From: Dryomyza anilis
Lineage: Eukaryota > Arthropoda > Insecta > Diptera > Dryomyzidae
Length of the DNA: 64,000 bases
Reading direction: 5' to 3'
Assembly (NCBI GenBank): GCA_951804985.1
Contig: OX638132.1
Span: 43,314,791 to 43,378,790 of the forward strand
Shown here in pieces: positions 1-11,531 of the stretch. A program made the position numbers and the translations under genes. The notes beneath the pieces are model-generated. The model was given only the letters and a program-made list of their open reading frames with translations. It searched no databases and had not been told where the DNA came from. Position 1 is the stretch's first letter, and each line of letters starts with the position of its first letter.

Positions 1-2701
1 TGGAACATTTTGTAATCTATTTTTGCCCTTTTATTCCAACAATATAAATTCTTATAATCCAATATAAATTCTTATAATCGAAGCAAGGGTTCTTAGAAAT
101 CACGGCTCAAACTTAAAATGCTCATAACTCAAAGTTGGCACATTTTGCACTTTTAATTCCAATATAAATCATTATAATCGGCGCAAGGGTTCTTGAGAAA
201 TCAAGTCTCAAACTTTAAATGCTCATAACTCCGTAAATCCGAGTCGTAGAGGCCTTAAATTTGGCACATTTTATAATTTATTTTTGCCCTTTTAAATATA
301 CTTTTTATAATTATTATAATTTTAATATAACTTATTATAATCGGCGCAAGATTACTTAAAAAATCACACCTCAAATATAAAATGCTTATAATTCCTAAAT
401 ATGAGTCGTATAGGCCTCCAGTTGGCACATTTTGTAATCTATTTTTGCCCTTTTATTCCAATATAAATTCTTATAATCCAATACAAATTCTTATAATCGA
501 AGCAAGGGTTCTTGAGAAATCACGGCTCACATGCTCATAACTCAAAGTTGGCACATTTTGTAATCTATTCTTGCACTTTTAATTCCAATATAAATCATTA
601 TAATCGGCGCAAGGGTTCTTGAGAAATCACGTCTCAAACTTTAAATGCTCATAACTCAAAGTTGGCGCATTTTATAATTTATTTTTGCCCTTTTAATTAT
701 ACCTTTTATAATTATTATAATTTTAATATAACTAATTATAATCGGAGCAAGTTTACTTAAAAAATCACATCTCAAACTTAAAATGCTCATAATCACTTAA
801 ATATGAGTCGTAGAGGCCTCAATTGCCCTTTTAATTCCAATATAAATTCTTATAATCCAATATAAATTCTTATAATCCAATATAAATTCTTTTAATCGTA
901 GCAAGAGTTCTTGAGAAATCACGGTTCAAACTTAAAACGCTCATAACTCAAAGTTGGCACATTTTGTAATCTATTTTAGCCCTTTAATTTTAATATAAAT
1001 CATAATAAACGGCGGGACGGTTCTTGAGAAATCACGTCTCAAATTTCAAATGCTCATAACTCCGTAAATACACGTCGTAGAGTTCTCAAAGTTGGCACAT
1101 TTTATAATCTATTTTTGCCCATTTAATTCCAATATAAATCATTATTATCGGCACAGGGGTTCTTGACAATTCACTGCTCAAACTTAAATTGCTCATAACT
1201 CCGAAAATACGCGTCGTAGAGGCCTCAAAGTTGGCACATTTTGTAATCTATTCTTGCCCTTTTAATTCTAATATAAATCATAATAAACGGCGGAAGGGTT
1301 CTTGAGGAATCACGTGTCAAATTTAAAATGCTCATAACTCCGTAAATACACGTCGCAGAGGCCTCAAAGTTGGTACATTTTATAATCTATTTTTGGCCTT
1401 TTCATTCTAATATAACTCATTATAATCGGCGCAAGGGTTCTTGAGAAGTCACGTCTCAAATTTAAAATGCTCATAACTCCGTAAATACGCGTCGTAGAGG
1501 CCTCAAAATTGGAACATTTTGTAATCTATTCTTGCCCTTTTAATTCTAATATAAATCATAATAAACGGCGGAAGGGTTCTTGAGGAATCACGTGTCAAAT
1601 TTAAAATGCTCATAACTCCGTAAATACACGTCGCAGAGGCCTCAAAGTTGGTACATTTTATAATCTATTCTTGCACTTTTAATTCTAATATAAATCATTA
1701 TAAATGGCGGAACGGTTCTTGAGAAATCACGTCTCAAATTTTAAATGCTCATAACTCCGTAAATACGAGTTGTAGAGGCCTTAAGTTGGCACATTTTGTA
1801 ATTTATTTTTGCCCTTTTAATTCCAATATAAATCATTATAATCGGCGCATGTGGTTATTGAGAAAACACGTCTCAAACATAAAATGCTTATAACTTCGTA
1901 AATACAAGTCGTAGAGGCCCCAAAGTTTGTACATTTTATAATCTATTTTTGCCCTTTTAATTCTAATATAACTCATTATAATCGGCGCAAGGGTTCTTGA
2001 GAAGTCACGTCTCAAATTTAAAATGCTCATAACTCCCTAAATACGCGTCGTAGAGGCCTCAAAGTTGGCACATTTTGTAATCTATTCTTGCACTTTTAAT
2101 TCTAATATAAATCATTATAAACGGCGGAACGGTTCTTGAGGAATCACGTCCCAAATTTAAAATATTCATAACTCTGTAAATACTCGTCTTGGCACATTTT
2201 GTAATCTAATCTTGCGCTTCTAATTCCATATAAATCATTATTCGGCGCAAGGGTGCTTGGGAAATAACATCTCAAATTTAAAATGCTCATAACTCCGTTA
2301 ATACGAGTTATAGAGGCCTCAAAGTTGGCACATTTTGTAATCTATTCTTGCCCTTTTAATTCCAATATAAATCATTATAATCGGCGCATGGTGTTCTTGA
2401 GATATCAAGTCTCAAATTTTAAATGCTCATAACTCCGTAAATACGAGTCGTAGAGGCCTTAAATTTGGCACATTTTATAATTTATTTTTGCCCTTTTAAT
2501 TATACTTTTTATAATTATTATAATTTTAATATAACTTATAATAATCGGCGCAAGATTACGTAAAAAATCACATCTCAAAATTAAAATGCTCATAATTCCT
2601 AAATATGAGTCGAGAGGCCTCAAAGTTGGAACATTTTGTAATCTATTTTTGCCCTTTTATTCCAATATAAATTCTTATAATCCAATATAAATTCTTATAA
2701 T
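1..2701 (+). repeat. Satellite array, left block
   Basis: Head-to-tail monomers with no gene. The 139-bp class is mixed with AT-expanded monomers (around 280-345, 690-750 and 2490-2540) and with the class carrying the 20-bp internal duplication (around 470-500, 837-896 and 2660-2700). Bases 1 to about 1520 are a block that recurs at about 13870-15407 and, in a more diverged form, at about 4903-6240 and 10035-11531. The part from about 1640 to 2700 recurs near 4080-4960 and 9000-10010. Open frames here, such as minus-strand 1836-2030, cross monomer boundaries and recur wherever the same monomer junction recurs, so I do not call them genes. Confidence 0.95.
837..896 (+). repeat. Triple 20-bp internal repeat in a class C monomer
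   Basis: Three consecutive copies of CCAATATAAATTCTTATAAT, the last ending TTTTAAT. Most class C monomers have one or two copies, so this motif varies in number by slippage or unequal exchange. Confidence 0.9.
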
Positions 2702-2931
2702 CATGAGCATTTTAAGTTTGAGATGTGATTTTTTAAGTAAACTTGCTCCGATTATAATTAGTTATATTAAAATTATAATAATTATAAAAAGTATAATTAA
2801 AAGGGCAAAAATAAATTATAAAATGTGCCAACTTTGAGGCCTCTACGACTCGTATTAACGGAGTTATAGCATTTACAGTTTGAGACGTGATTTCTCAAGA
2901 ACCCTTGCGCCAAATTTAAGGCCTATACGAC
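2702..2931 (-). repeat. Inverted satellite segment
   Basis: About 1.6 monomers in the opposite orientation to the rest of the window. The reverse complement reads outward from 2931 as GTCGTATAGGCCTTAAATTT, then the TTCTTGAGAAATCACGTCTC word, then an AT-expanded monomer, ending at ATGAGCAT beside 2702. The junction at 2702 is abrupt: TTCTTATAATC of a forward monomer is followed directly by the reversed word ATGAGCATTTTAAG. The right edge abuts the transposon terminus at 2932. This is the only inverted stretch longer than a few dozen bases that I noticed. Confidence 0.9.
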
Positions 2932-2944
2932 CAGGAGCCACCTT
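2932..2944 (+). repeat. Left terminal inverted repeat of hAT element
   Basis: CAGGAGCCACCTT. It pairs with 3733-3745 read in reverse complement (TAGAAGCCACCTT), differing at positions 1 and 4. The outer base directly abuts inverted satellite. Confidence 0.82.
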
Positions 2945-2947
2945 CAA

Positions 2948-3053
2948 TTCCCAAAAAAATCCCATTTTCCCACGGAGTGAGAACAAAAATACCTCCTTAA
3001 ATCCCATGGGAAAAAAATCCCAATTGAAGTGGAAAATACTATCTAAAATCCCA
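2948..3053. promoter_or_regulatory. Left subterminal TCCCA motif cluster
   Basis: Repeated TTCCCA and ATCCCA words, including the 10-bp palindrome TCCCATGGGA at 3002-3011. Short motifs repeated in both subterminal zones are the usual transposase-binding architecture of hAT elements. The binding role is inferred from that; the motif clustering is seen directly. Confidence 0.6.
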
Positions 3054-3223
3054 ATGTAAAATATTATAAAACTTTGTCACCTAAGTTAAATCGTTAGATT
3101 ATATATAAAAATACATTTAACGATATTATAATTTATTATAAAATATAAGAATATTTACAAAATACCATCTTCATTATTATCATCAGTGTTATTATTTTTA
3201 AACCCATACATTTCATTTGTAAA

Positions 3224-3569
3224 TCATTCAAAATGTGTTTTATTAAACACTGCATCAAAACAATTTTTTGACTCTGTCAGTCGTTTCGCATGCATTATTG
3301 ACGATAACATTTCATTTGAAAGTCTATTTCTTGTTTTATTTTTATTTAAGCTCCATATTTGCAGAAGAGTGCGGCAAATATGAAATAAATGAAATTAGTT
3401 TTCGCATTTCAGGATACAGAAAATTGTTATTTTCATTTTTAGAATTTAAAATGGCTTGCCAAAATTTTGTAAAATTTAAATCATTGTTTTCTTTGTGTTG
3501 TTTAATTTTCTTAAATTCTAAATGAATTTTGTTAATATGTGCGGAACTAAACGAACTAATGGTATAATG
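3224..3569 (-). pseudogene. hAT transposase C-terminal (dimerisation) domain, broken
   Basis: Read on the minus strand, the frame is open from after a stop at 3570-3572 down to a stop at 3342-3344. It contains, in order, FWQAIL, then YPEMRKLISFI, then LPHSSANME. These match the hAT dimerisation-domain pattern (FW, YP, then a hydrophobic helix and the L-P-x-S-S-A-x-x-E signature). In full proteins that signature continues R-x-F-S and then K-T-x-x-R-N-R-L. Here R-x-F-S is missing and the frame shifts at about 3340. A second frame then resumes as NKTRNRLSNEMLSSIMHAKR and ends at TGA 3224-3226. The domain is therefore recognisable but interrupted by a small deletion plus frameshift. The upstream DNA-binding and catalytic regions are absent. 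No function can remain. The family assignment rests on motifs read by eye. Confidence 0.78.
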
Positions 3570-3639
3570 CTATTATTTATTATATTTTTTGGTTCTAAAA
3601 CATTATATGAAATTGCATTTAAATGATTTTTTTTTTATA

Positions 3640-3731
3640 TTGGGAAAAAAGATCCCAAATCAATTGAATATCACATGGGAAATCCCAATTCCCATCGCGA
3701 TTGAGAAATCCCATTTTTGGGATTTATCCCA
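3640..3731. promoter_or_regulatory. Right subterminal TGGGA/TCCCA motif cluster
   Basis: At least seven TGGGA or TCCCA words within 92 bp, in both orientations, including TGGGAAATCCCA near 3676-3687 and TTTTTGGGATTTATCCCA near the right end. It mirrors the left cluster and supports a transposon end with several transposase contact sites. Confidence 0.6.
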
Positions 3732-3732
3732 A

Positions 3733-3745
3733 AAGGTGGCTTCTA
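3733..3745 (-). repeat. Right terminal inverted repeat of hAT element
   Basis: The plus strand reads AAGGTGGCTTCTA; the reverse complement, TAGAAGCCACCTT, matches the left terminus at 11 of 13 positions. Forward satellite (GCGCGTCGTAGAGGCC) resumes immediately after. Confidence 0.82.
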
Positions 3746-6700
3746 TGCGCGTCGTAGAGGCCTCAAAGTTGGCACATTTTGTAAACTATTTTTGCCCATT
3801 TAATTCCAATATAAATCATTATTATCGGCGCAGGGGTTCTTGACAATTCACGGCACAAACCTAAAATGCTCATAACTCCGTAAATACGCGTCGTAGAGGC
3901 CTCAAAGTTGGCACATTTTGTAAACTATTTAATTCCCATTTAATTCCAATATTTTAATTATAATATAAATCATAATATAAGGCGGAACGGTTCTTGAGAA
4001 ATCACGTCTCAAATTTAAAATGCTCATAACTCCGAAATACACGTCGTAGAGTCCTAAAGGTTGGCACATTTTGTAATCTATTCTTGCACTTTTAATTCCA
4101 ATATAAATCATTATAATCGGCGCATGGGGTTCTTGAGAAATCACGTCTCAAACATAAAATTCTCATAACTTCGTAAATACGAGTCATAGAGGCCCCAAAG
4201 TTTGTACATTTTATAATCTATTTTTGCCCTTTTAATTCTAATATAACTCATTATAATCGGCGCAAGGGTTCTTGAGAAGTCACGTCTCAAATTTAAAATG
4301 CTCATAACTCCCTAAATACGCGTCGTAGAGGTCTCAAAGTTGGCACATTTTGTAATCTATTCTTGCACTTTTAATTCTAATATAAATCATTATAAACGGC
4401 GGAACGGTTCTTGAGGAATCACGTCCCAAATTTAAAATATTCATAACTCTGTAAATACTCGTCTTGGCACATTTTGTAATCTAATCTTGCGCTTCTAATT
4501 CCATATAAATCATTATTCGGCGCAAGGGTGCTTGGGAAATAACATCTCAAATTTAAAATGCTCATAACTCCGTTAATACGAGTTATAGAGGCCTCAAAGT
4601 CGGCACATTTTGTAATCTATTCTTGCCCTTTTAATTCCAATATAAATCATTATAATCGGCGCATGGTGTTCTTGAGATATCAAGTCTCAAATTTTAAATG
4701 CTCATAACTCCGTAAATACGAGTCGTAGAGGCCTTAAATTTGGCACATTTTATAATTTATTTTTGCCCTTTTAATTATACTTTTTATAATTATTATAATT
4801 TTAATATAACTTATAATAATCGGCGCAAGATTACGTAAAAAATCACATCTAAAAATTAAAATGCTCATAATTCCTAAATATGAGTCGAGAGGCCTCAAAG
4901 TTGGAACATTTTGTAATCTATTTTTGCCCTTTTATTCCAATATAAATTCTTATAATCCAATATAAATTCTTATAATCGAAGCAAGGGTTCTTGAGAAATC
5001 ACGGCTCAAACTTAAAATGCTCATAACTCAAAGTTGGCACATTTTGCACATTTGGTACATTTTGTAATCTAATCTTGCGCTTCTAATTCCATATAAATCA
5101 TTATTCGGCGCAAGGGTGCTTGGGAAATAACATCTCAAATTTAAAATGCTCATAACTCCGTTAATACGAGTTATAGAGGCCTCAAAGTTGGCACATTTTG
5201 TAATCTATTCTTGCCCTTTTAATTCCAATATAAATCATTATAATCGGCGCAAGGGTTCTTGAGAAATCAAGTCTCAAACTTTAAATGCTCATAACTCCGT
5301 AAATCCGAGTCGTAGAGGCCTTAAATTTGGCACATTTTAGAATTTATTTTTGCCCTTTTAAATATACTTTTTATAATTATTATAATTTTAATATAACTTA
5401 TTATAATCGGCGCAAGATTACTTAAAAAATCACATCTCAAAATTAAAATGCTCATAATTCCTAAATATGAGTCGTAGAGGCCTCCAGTTGGCACATTTTG
5501 TAATCTATTTTTGCCCTTTTATTCCAATATAAATTCTTATAATCCAATACAAATTCTTATAATCGAAGCAAGGTTTCTTGAGAAATCACGGCTCACATGC
5601 TCATAACTCAAAGTTGGCACATTTTGTAATCTATTCTTGCACTTTTAATTCCAATATAAATCATTATAATCGGCGCAATGGTTCTTGAGAAATCACGTCT
5701 CAAACTTTAAATGCTCATAACTCAAAGTTGGCGCATTTTATAATTTATTTTTGCCCTTTTAATTATACCTTTTATAATTATTATAATTTTAATATAACTA
5801 ATTATAATCGGAGCAAGTTTACTTAAAAAATCACATCTCAAACTTAAAATGCTCATAATCACTTAAATATGAGTCGTAGAGGCCTCAATTGCCCTTAAAT
5901 TCTTATAATCCAATATAAATTCTTTTAATCGTAGCAATCACGGTTCAAACTTAAAACGCTCATAACTCAAAGTTGGCACATTTTGTAATCTATTTTAGCC
6001 CTTTAATTTTAATATAAATCATAATAAACGGCGGGACGGTTCTTGACAATTCACTGCTCAAACTTAAATTGCTCATAACTCCGAAAATACGCGTCGTAGA
6101 GGCCTCAAAGTTGGCACATTTTGTAATCTATTCTTGCCCTTTTAATTCTAATATAAATCATAATAAACGGCGGAAGGGTTCTTGAGGAATCACGTGTCAA
6201 ATTTAAAATGCTCATAACTCCGTAAATACACGTCGCAGAGGCCTCAAAGTGGGTACATTTTATAATCTATTTTTGGCCTTTTCATTCTAATATAACTCAT
6301 TATAATCGGCGCAAGGGTTCTTGAGAAGTCACGTCTCAAATTTAAAATGCTCATAACTCCGTAAATACGCGTCGTAGAGGCCTGAAAGTCGTAGAAGCCC
6401 CAAAGTTGGCACATTTTGTAATCTATTCTTGCCCTTTTAATTCTAATATAAATCATAATAAACGGCGGAAGGGTTCTTGAGGAATCACGTGTCAAATTTA
6501 AAATGCTCATAACTCCGTAAATACACGTCGCAGAGGCCTCAAAGTGGGTACATTTTATAATCTATTTTTGGCCTTTTCATTCTAATATAACTCATTATAA
6601 TCGGCGCAAGGGTTCTTGAGAAGTCACGTCTCAAACTTAAATTGCTCATAACTCCGAAAATACGCGTCGTAGAGGCCTCAAAGTTGGCACATTTTGTAAT

Positions 6701-9700
6701 CTATTCTTGCCCTTTTAATTCTAATATAAATCATAATAAACGGCGGAAGGGTTCTTGAGGAATCACGTGTCAAATTTAAAATGCTCATAACTCCGTAAAT
6801 ACACGTCGCAGAGGCCTCAAAGTGGGTACATTTTATAATCTATTTTTGGCCTTTTCATTCTAATATAACTCATTATAATCGGCGCAAGGGTTCTTGAGAA
6901 GTCACGTCTCAAACTTAAATTGCTCATAACTCCGAAAATACGCGTCGTAGAGGCCTCAAAGTTGGCACATTTTGTAATCTATTCTTGCCCTTTTAATTCT
7001 AATATAAATCATAATAATCGGCGCATGGGATTCTTGAGAAATCACGTCTCAAACATAAAATTCTCATAACTTCGTAAATACAAGTCGTAGAGGTCTCAAA
7101 GTTGGCACATTTCGTAATCTATTTTTGCCCTTTTATTCCAATATAAATTCTTTTAATCCAATATAAATTCTTATAATCGAAGCAAGGGTTCTTGAGAAAT
7201 CGCGGCTCAAACTTAAAATACTCATAACTCAAAGTTGGCACATTTTGTAATCTATTCTTGCCCTTTTAATTCTAATATAAATCATAATAAACGGCGGAAG
7301 GGTTCTTGAGGAATCACGTGTCAAATTTAAAATGCTCATAACTCCGTAAATACACGTCGCAGAGGCCTCAAAGTTGGTACATTTTATAATCTATTTTTGG
7401 CCTTTTCATTCTAATATAACTCATTATAATCGGCGCAAGGGTGCTTGAGAAATCACGTCTCAAATTTAAAATATTCATAACTCTGTAAATACTCGTCTTA
7501 GAGGCCTGAAAGTTGGCACATTTTGTAATCTATTCATGCCCTACTAATTCCAATATAAATCATTATTCGGCGCAAGGGTGCTTGAGAAATTACGTCTCAA
7601 ATTTAAAAAGCTTATAACTCCGTTAATACGAGTTATAGAGGCCACAAAGTTTGCAAATTTTGTAATCTATTCTTACCCTTTTAATTCTAATATAAATCAT
7701 TATATAGGGCGGAACGGTTATTGAGAAATCACGTCTCAAACATAAAATTCTCATAACTCCGTAAATACGCGTCGTTGAGGCCTCAAAGTTGGCACATTTT
7801 GTAATCTATTCTTGCACTTTTAATTCCAATATAAATCATTATAATCGGCGCATCGGGTTCTTGAGAAATCACGTCTCAAACATAAAATTCTCATAACTTC
7901 GTAAATACGAGTTGTAGAGGTCTCAAAGTTGGCACATTTCGTAATCTATTTTTGCCCTTTTAATTCCAATATAAATTCTTATAATCCAATATAAATTCTT
8001 ATAATCGATGCAAGGGTTCTTGAGAAATCACCGCTCAAACTTAAAATGCTCATAACTCAAAGTTGGCACATTTTGTAATCTATTTTAGCCCTTTAATTAT
8101 AATATAAATCATAATAAACGGCGGAACGGTTCTTGAGGAATCACGTCTCAAATTTAAAATGCTCATAATTCCGTAAATACAAGTCGCAGAGGCCTCAAAG
8201 TTGGAACATTTTATAATCTATTTTTGCCCTTTTAATTCTAATATAACTCATTATAATCGGTGCAAGGGTTCTTGAGAAGTCACGTCTCAAATTGAAAATG
8301 CTCATAACTCCGTAAATACGAGTTGTAGAGGCCTTAAGTTGGCACATTTTGTAATTTATTTTTGCCCTTTTAATTCCAATATAAATCATTATAATCGGCG
8401 CATGTGGTTATTGAGAAAACACGTCTCAAACATAAAATGCTTATAACTTCGTAAATACAAGTCGTAGAGGCCCCAAAGTTTGTACATTTTATAATCTATT
8501 TTTGCCCTTTTAATTTTAATATAACTCATTATAATCGGCGCAAGGGTTCTTGAGAAGTCACGTCTCAAATTTAAAATGCTCATAACTCCCTAAATACGCG
8601 TCGTAGAGGCCTCAAAGTTGGCACATTTTGTAATTTATTTTTGCCCTTTTAATTCCAATATAAATCATTATAATCGGCGCATGTGGTTATTGAGAAAACA
8701 CGTCTCAAACATAAAATTCTCATAACTTCGTAAATACGAGTTGTAGAGGTCTCAAAGTTGGCACATTTTGTAATCTATTTTAGCCCTTTAATTATAATAT
8801 AAATCATAATAAACGGCGGAAGGGTTCTTGAGGAATCACGTGTCAAATTTAAAATGCTCATAACTCCGTAAATACACGTCGCAGAGGCCTCAAAGTTGGT
8901 ACATTTTATAATCTATTTTTGGCCTTTTCATTCTAATATAACTCATTATAATCGGCGCAAGGGTTCTTGAGAAGTCACGTCTCAAATTTAAAATGCTCAT
9001 AACTCCGTAAATACGCGTCGTAGAGGCCTCAAAATTGGCACATTTTGTAATCTATTCTTGCACTTTTAATTCTAATATAAATCATTATAAATGGCGGAAC
9101 GGTTCTTGAGAAATCACGTCTCAAATTTTAAATGCTCATAACTCCGTAAATACGAGTTGTAGAGGCCTTAAGTTGGCACATTTTGTAATTTATTTTTGCC
9201 CTTTTAATTCCAATATAAATCATTATAATCGGCGCATGTGGTTATTGAGAAAACACGTCTCAAACATAAAATGCTTATAACTTCGTAAATACAAGTCGTA
9301 GAGGCCCCAAAGTTTGTACATTTTATAATCTATTTTTGCCCTTTTAATTTTAATATAACTCATTATAATCGGCGCAAGGGTTCTTGAGAAGTCACGTCTC
9401 AAATTTAAAATGCTCATAACTCCCTAAATACGCGTCGTAGAGGCCTCAAAGTTGGCACATTTTGTAATCTATTCTTGCACTTTTAATTCTAATATAAATC
9501 ATTATAAACGGCGGAACGGTTCTTGAGGAAGCACGTCCCAAATTTAAAATATTCATAACTCTGTAAATACTCGTCTTGGCACATTTTGTAATCTAATCTT
9601 GCGCTTCTACTTCCATATAAATCATTATTCGGCGCAAGGGTGCTTGGGAAATAACATCTCAAATTTAAAATGCTCATAACTCCGTTAATACGAGTTATAG

Positions 9701-10008
9701 AGGCCTCAAAGTTGGCACATTTTGTAATCTATTCTTGCCCTTTTAATTCCAATATAAATCATTATAATCGGCGCATGAAGTTCTTGAGATATCAAGTCTC
9801 AAATTTTAAATGCTCATAACTCCTTAAATACGAGTCGTAGAGGCCTTAAATTTGGCACATTTTATAATTTATTTTTGCCCTTTTAATTATACTTTTTATA
9901 ATTATTATAATTTTAATATAACTTATAATAATCGGCGCAAGATTACGTAAAAAATCACATCTCAAAATTAAAATGCTCATAATTCCTAAATATGAGTCGA
10001 GAGGCCTC
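3746..10008 (+). repeat. Satellite array with block duplications
   Basis: Forward satellite resumes at the right transposon end. About 4080-4960 is a near copy of about 1800-2700, including the minus-strand word order. About 4903-6240 is a variant of the left-edge block, with rearranged junctions near 5045 (GCACATTTGGTAC) and 5885-5940. Around 6110-6960, a two-monomer unit alternating GGCGGAAGGG and GGCGCAAGGG forms is repeated several times. About 8950-10008 again resembles 1400-2640. No gene, promoter or RNA gene is visible. Confidence 0.93.
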
Positions 10009-10049
10009 AAAATAGATTACAAAATGTTCCAAATTTTGTAATCTATTTT
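10009..10049. repeat. Perfect 17-bp hairpin within satellite
   Basis: AAAATAGATTACAAAAT at 10009-10025 is the exact reverse complement of ATTTTGTAATCTATTTT at 10033-10049, with a 7-base loop GTTCCAA. The right arm is normal monomer sequence. The left arm is a short inverted copy of the same word, placed directly after GAGGCCTCAA, where forward GTTGGCAC would be expected. Confidence 0.93.
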
Positions 10050-11531
10050 TGCCCTTTTATTCCAATATAAATTCTTATAATCCAATATAAATTCTTATAA
10101 TCGAAGCAAGGGTTCTTGAGAAATCACGGCTCAAACTTAAAATGCTCATAACTCAAAGTTGGCACATTTTGCACTTTTAATTCCAATATAAATCATTATA
10201 ATCGGCGCAAGGGTTCTTGAGAAATCAAGTCTCAAACTTTAAATGCTCATAACTCCGTAAATCCGAGTCGTAGAGGCCTTAAATTTGGCACATTTTATAA
10301 TTTATTTTTGCCCTTTTAAATATACTTTTTATAATTATTATAATTTTAATATAACTTATTATAATCGGCGCAAGATTACTTAAAAAATCACATCTCAAAA
10401 TTAAAATGCTCATAATTCCTAAATATGAGTCGTAGAGGCCTCCAGTTGGCACATTTTGTAATCTATTTTTGCCCTTTTATTCCAATATAAATTCTTATAA
10501 TCCAATACAAATTCTTATAATCGAAGCAAGGGTTCTTGAGAAATCACGGCTCACATGCTCATAACTCAAAGTTGGCACATTTTGTAATCTATTCTTGCAC
10601 TTTTAATTCCAATATAAATCATTATAATCGGCGCAATGGTTCTTGAGAAATCACGTCTCAAACTTTAAATGCTCATAACTCAAAGTTGGCGCATTTTATA
10701 ATTTATTTTTGCCCTTTTAATTATACCTTTTATAATTATTATAATTTTAATATAACTAATTATAATCGGAGCAAGTTTACTTAAAAAAATCACATCTCAA
10801 ACTTAAAATGCTCATAATCACTTAAATATGAGTCGCAGAGGCCTCAATTGCCCTTTGAATTCCAATATAAATTCTTATAATCCAATATAAATTCTTTTAA
10901 TCGTAGCAATCACGGTTCAAACTTAAAACGCTCATAACTCAAAGTTGGCACATTTTGTAATCTATTTTAGCCCTTTAATTTTAATATAAATCATAATAAA
11001 CGGCGGGACGGTTCTTGAGAAATCACGTCTCAAATTTCAAATGCTCATAACTCCGTAAATACACGTCGTAGAGTTCTCAAAGTTGGCACATTTTATAATC
11101 TATTTTTGCCCATTTAATTCCAATATAAATCATTATTATCGGCATAGGGGTTCTTGACAATTCACTGCTCAAACTTAAATTGCTCATAACTCCGAAAATA
11201 CGCGTCGTAGAGGCCTCAAAGTTGGCACATTTTGTAATCTATTCTTGCCCTTTTAATTCTAATATAAATCATAATAAACGGCGGAAGGGTTCTTGAGGAA
11301 TCACGTGTCAAATTTAAAATGCTCATAACTCCGTAAATACACGTCGCAGAGGCCTCAAAGTTGGTACATTTTATAATCTATTTTTGGCCTTTTCATTCTA
11401 ATATAACTCATTATAATCGGCGCAAGGGTTCTTGAGAAGTCGCGTCTCAAATTTAAAATGCTCATAACTCCGTAAATACGCGTCGTAGAGGCCTCAAAAT
11501 TGGCACATTTTGTAATCTATTCTTGCACTTT
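10033..11531 (+). repeat. Satellite block, sister of 4903-6240
   Basis: This carries the left-edge block in the variant that shares private changes with 4903-6240: GCGCAATGGTTC near 10630 and the shortened GTAGCAATCACGG near 10905. It ends at TTGCACTTT where the first LINE fragment begins. It contains no gene. Confidence 0.9.

Larger units (their letters stand above)
2932..3745 (-). mobile_element. hAT-like DNA transposon remnant, internally deleted
   Basis: An 814-bp island of non-satellite sequence. It starts CAGGAGCCACCTT and ends with the inverted partner AAGGTGGCTTCTA, 11 of 13 positions complementary. Both termini read Y-A-G inward, as is common for hAT elements. Both subterminal zones are packed with TGGGA/TCCCA motifs. 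The interior holds a degenerate transposase C-terminus on the minus strand (3224-3569), which sets the element's orientation. Autonomous hAT elements are usually several kilobases, so this is a non-autonomous or decayed derivative lacking the catalytic core. The adjacent 8-mers, TATACGAC on the left and TGCGCGTC on the right, do not match, so the 8-bp target duplication expected for hAT is absent. I saw one copy only; it was not amplified with the satellite. Confidence 0.82.

Noticed and set aside
3054..3223. Additional coding sequence in the left half of the hAT element
   Set aside because: AT-rich sequence with stops in all frames and no recognisable motif.
3186..3525. Plus-strand open frames inside the hAT element
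   Set aside because: The opposite strand carries recognisable hAT dimerisation motifs; the plus-strand frames are its shadow.
5040..5060. Separate insertion at GCACATTTGGTACATTT
   Set aside because: It is explained as a join between two truncated monomers; both sides are satellite.
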